DNA from: Winogradskyella sp.
GTDB lineage: Bacteria; Bacteroidota; Bacteroidia; Flavobacteriales; Flavobacteriaceae
Length of the DNA stretch: 36,204 bases
Assembly (NCBI RefSeq): GCF_028282165.1
Contig: NZ_JANQIM010000028.1
Span: 1-36,204 of the forward strand
Reading direction: 5' to 3'
Part shown: piece by piece, positions 33,956 through 36,204 of the stretch
Position numbering within the stretch: the first letter of the stretch is position 1
How the letters are laid out: each line of letters starts with the position of its first letter
Notes under the pieces: model-generated
What the model saw: the letters and a program-made list of their open reading frames with translations, nothing else
Database searches by the model: none
What the model was told of the DNA's origin: nothing
Made by a program: the position numbers and the translations under genes

Positions 33956-34771
33956 ATGTATAACTTACTCAAAGGAAAAAAAGGGATTATTTTTGGAGCA
34001 TTAGATGAAAACTCTATTGCATGGAAGACTGCAGAACGCGTTCATGAAGAAGGAGGTGAATTTGTATTGACCAATGCACCGGTTGCCATGCGAATGGGGC
34101 AAATTAATACATTGGCAGAGAAAACAGGTTCTCAGATAATCCCAGCAGATGCAACATCTGAAGAAGACTTACAAAATCTTGTAGAAAAGTCAATGCAAAT
34201 ATTAGGTGGGAAGTTAGATTTTGTATTACATTCTATAGGGATGTCCATAAACGTAAGAAAGGGTAGACATTACACAGATCAGAAATACGATTGGACACAA
34301 AAAGGAACCGATGTTTCAGCAATGTCCTTTCATAAAGTAATGCAAACGTTGTATAAGGCAGATGCTATGAATGAATGGGGAAGTATTGTGGCATTAACTT
34401 ATATGGCAGCTCAGCGTGTCTTTCCAGATTATAATGACATGGCCGATAATAAAGCCTATTTAGAAAGTATTGCACGTAGCTTTGGGTATTTTTTTGGAAG
34501 GGATAAAAATGTACGGGTGAATACCATTTCCCAGTCACCAACACCAACAACAGCCGGAAGTGGTGTAAAAGGCTTTGACGGCTTTATTGCTTATGCTGAA
34601 AAAATGTCTCCATTGGGAAATGCCACGGCATTAGATTGTGCCAACTATACAGTGACATTATTTAGCGACTTAACCAAGCGCGTAACACTTCAAAATCTTT
34701 ATAATGATGGTGGTTTTAGTAATATGGGCGTAAGTGATGCTGTGATGGAAGCTTTTGTTGACGACAATTAG
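33956..34771 (+). CDS. fabI: Enoyl-[acyl-carrier-protein] reductase FabI
   Basis: NADH-dependent last step of each fatty-acid elongation cycle; target of triclosan-type inhibitors. 271 residues, an SDR fold. The N-terminal GKKGIIFGALDENSIAWKTAERV is the FabI cofactor loop. The active site has Tyr149 and the Y-x6-K pair Tyr159/Lys166 in YNDMADNK, and the C-terminal part includes RVNTISQSPTPTTAGSGV and LYNDGGFSNMG. The length is normal. Monocistronic, with its own promoter and a strong terminator. Confidence 0.96.
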   Translation: MYNLLKGKKGIIFGALDENSIAWKTAERVHEEGGEFVLTNAPVAMRMGQINTLAEKTGSQIIPADATSEEDLQNLVEKSMQILGGKLDFVLHSIGMSINVRKGRHYTDQKYDWTQKGTDVSAMSFHKVMQTLYKADAMNEWGSIVALTYMAAQRVFPDYNDMADNKAYLESIARSFGYFFGRDKNVRVNTISQSPTPTTAGSGVKGFDGFIAYAEKMSPLGNATALDCANYTVTLFSDLTKRVTLQNLYNDGGFSNMGVSDAVMEAFVDDN

Positions 34772-34790
34772 ACGATATAATTAATCCGTT

Positions 34791-34827
34791 AAAAAGCTGT
34801 TGTGCAATTTGTATGACAGCTTTTTTT
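34791..34827 (+). terminator. Intrinsic terminator after fabI
   Basis: Perfect 10-bp stem AAAAAGCTGT (34791-34800) with ACAGCTTTTT (34816-34825), a 15-nt loop and a run of seven T to 34827. Confidence 0.85.
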
Positions 34828-34878
34828 ATATTGCATAGTGAAATATCTGTGATAAATTAAAATTTTCTGAGTTTTTAT

Positions 34879-36204
34879 ATGAAAATAACTTTACAATTAA
34901 ATAATAATAAGCTTTTAGTAATACTTTTATTTTTAGCAACAACCATCACCGTTCAAGCTCAAACTTTTAATAGAGTAGAAGACGTTGCTGGTTTAGGTGT
35001 TTTGGAGGAAAATAATGGGGTAGCCACTGCTGATTATGATGGTGATGGCGATTTGGATATTTTTATCGTTGCTAAAGCAAAGGATAATTCCGAAAGACCA
35101 AAATCATTAAGTCGATTATTTCGCAATGACAATGATGGTTCGTTCACAGATGTCACCCAAGCAGCTGGTTTTTCGAACTTGTTCCCAAATGATATTTACG
35201 CTGATGCTTTTTTAGGATTAGCAGGTTTTAAATATGGAGCATATTGGGGTGACTATAACAATGACGGGTTCCCCGATTTATTTATGACCTTTTTAGATAG
35301 GGTACAACTATGGCGTAATCAGGGAGACGGAACTTTTATCAATGTAACTCAGACTTCTGGAATTACTGAAATCAATGGATGTGGTAATACGGGAGCTACA
35401 TGGTTTGACTATAACCACGATGGTCTTTTGGATCTCTTTATTGCTGACTGGCAACGTTGTGGACAAAATACATTATATCTAAATCAAGGTAATGAAACAT
35501 TTCAAGATGTCAGTGAATCAGTGGGAATATCCACTACGGAGAACTATGCAAGTTTTGTAGGGTTACCTTTCGATTTTGACTCTAATGGATTTATTGATTT
35601 ATATGTTACAAATGATTTAAGACATCCTAATGAATTATTTATAAGCCAAAATGGCAATACTTTTACAGAAGATGCGCCAAGCTATAATATAAACACCACA
35701 GGGGAAGATATGGCTATTACTATAGGTGATTATAATTTAGATGGCCATTTCGATTTTTTTATTACGGCCATAGATTTAAACTTTTTGCTGACAAATAACG
35801 GTGACGGGACATTTACTGAGTCCGCTGAAGCTTTTGGAATTAATAATACCTTATGGTCTTGGGGTACTAAGTTTTCAGATTTTGATCTCGATGGTGATGA
35901 AGATTTAGTTATTGTGAATGGTTATTTTATTAATAATAGAGATGAGGAACCTAACTTTTATTTCAAAAACTTGTTTGTTGAAGGACAATCTACGTTCCAG
36001 AATATTTCAGCAGAATTGGGTTTAAATGAGTTGGGCACAGGTGTAGAAGTCCTTGATTTTGATTACGACAATGATGGCGATATGGACCTATTGGTTACCA
36101 ACAATAATAAAGAATGCTTTTTTTATGAGAACAAGCTATTGAATTTTGATGATGCAGAGACGACCTTGAACTGGCTGAAAGTTCATCTGGAAGGAACAGT
36201 TTCT
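34879..36204 (+). CDS. Secreted FG-GAP/VCBS-repeat protein, CRTAC1 (ASPIC/UnbV) type, C-terminus outside the window
   Basis: An ATG at 34879 opens 442 codons with no stop before the window ends. A signal peptide (about 1-28, ending VQAQ) is followed by at least seven FG-GAP-type repeats with Ca-binding loops: DYDGDGDLD, DYNNDGFPD, DYNHDGLLD, DFDSNGFID, DYNLDGHFD, DFDLDGDED and DYDNDGDMD. These build an integrin-like beta-propeller. The last visible residues NWLKVHLEGT match the start of the ASPIC/UnbV domain, the mark of CRTAC1-family proteins, and a T9SS tail would be expected beyond the edge. Extracellular; adhesion or polymer binding is plausible, a precise function is not known. Confidence 0.88.
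   Translation, partial: MKITLQLNNNKLLVILLFLATTITVQAQTFNRVEDVAGLGVLEENNGVATADYDGDGDLDIFIVAKAKDNSERPKSLSRLFRNDNDGSFTDVTQAAGFSNLFPNDIYADAFLGLAGFKYGAYWGDYNNDGFPDLFMTFLDRVQLWRNQGDGTFINVTQTSGITEINGCGNTGATWFDYNHDGLLDLFIADWQRCGQNTLYLNQGNETFQDVSESVGISTTENYASFVGLPFDFDSNGFIDLYVTNDLRHPNELFISQNGNTFTEDAPSYNINTTGEDMAITIGDYNLDGHFDFFITAIDLNFLLTNNGDGTFTESAEAFGINNTLWSWGTKFSDFDLDGDEDLVIVNGYFINNRDEEPNFYFKNLFVEGQSTFQNISAELGLNELGTGVEVLDFDYDNDGDMDLLVTNNNKECFFYENKLLNFDDAETTLNWLKVHLEGTVS

Overview
The window looks like chromosomal DNA of a marine-type Flavobacteriaceae bacterium (Bacteroidota). The evidence is AT-rich DNA, the flavobacterial -7 promoter element TAnnTTTG in front of many operon heads, few Shine-Dalgarno sequences, type IX secretion (T9SS) C-terminal sorting domains on two secreted proteins, a Bacteroidota-type RNA polymerase omega subunit, and the gene order bamD-rpoZ-coaBC-DUF4835-recN. 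Winogradskyella or Psychroserpens relatives are a guess from protein feel only. I see no tRNA, rRNA, CRISPR array, insertion sequence, prophage or integrase. The region is core-genome-like, and no stretch longer than 300 bases lacks a gene.

Layout. 1-5636 (minus): the start of a secreted protein, a coiled-coil membrane protein that databases often misname, a pair of lipoproteins related to LVIVD-repeat proteins, a long-form GAPDH, and an HtrA/Deg protease. 5788-9814 (plus): a cell-wall-flavoured run of dapF, a GNAT acetyltransferase, mltG, a DUF2279 protein and a lysozyme-fold protein. 9811-13904 (minus): an RsmI-like methyltransferase, a secreted sugar-dehydrogenase-like protein with a T9SS tail, a low-molecular-weight phosphatase and dnaA. 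14102-16810: a thioesterase, a YigZ-family protein and a T9SS-exported arylsulfotransferase. 16917-19895 (minus): a LEA-type lipoprotein, ribD, a HAD phosphatase and an EamA transporter. 19957-25104 (plus): a GNAT, prmC, a LOG-family enzyme, ligA and an unrecognised multi-pass membrane protein. 25093-27211 (minus): DoxX and a 5'-nucleotidase split over two genes. 27281-34771 (plus): DUF6913, dapA, bamD, rpoZ, coaBC, DUF4835 (PorD-like), recN, fabI. 34879 to the end: an FG-GAP/CRTAC1-type secreted protein cut by the window edge.

How the genes work together. DapA and DapF supply diaminopimelate for peptidoglycan, MltG trims nascent glycan strands, and the lysozyme-fold protein probably acts on the wall as well. 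BamD and the DUF4835 protein belong to outer-membrane and T9SS biogenesis, which would export the arylsulfotransferase and the sugar-dehydrogenase-like protein. DnaA, LigA and RecN cover replication and repair; RpoZ, PrmC and the RsmI-like enzyme cover gene expression.

The less ordinary signals are mostly non-coding. They are four TTTAAC hexamers phased at 11-12 bp between htrA and dapF; a perfect hairpin covering a start codon at 9114-9138; a terminator-shaped hairpin in the dnaA leader; an 18-bp perfect palindrome over the ligA start; and two REP-like intergenic repeats flanking the LOG gene. Among proteins, CoaBC carries substitutions at two classical catalytic positions, GAPDH has an extra N-terminal domain and an altered cofactor loop, and the 5'-nucleotidase is split with its halves in swapped order. 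I did not find a clear new defence or mobile system.
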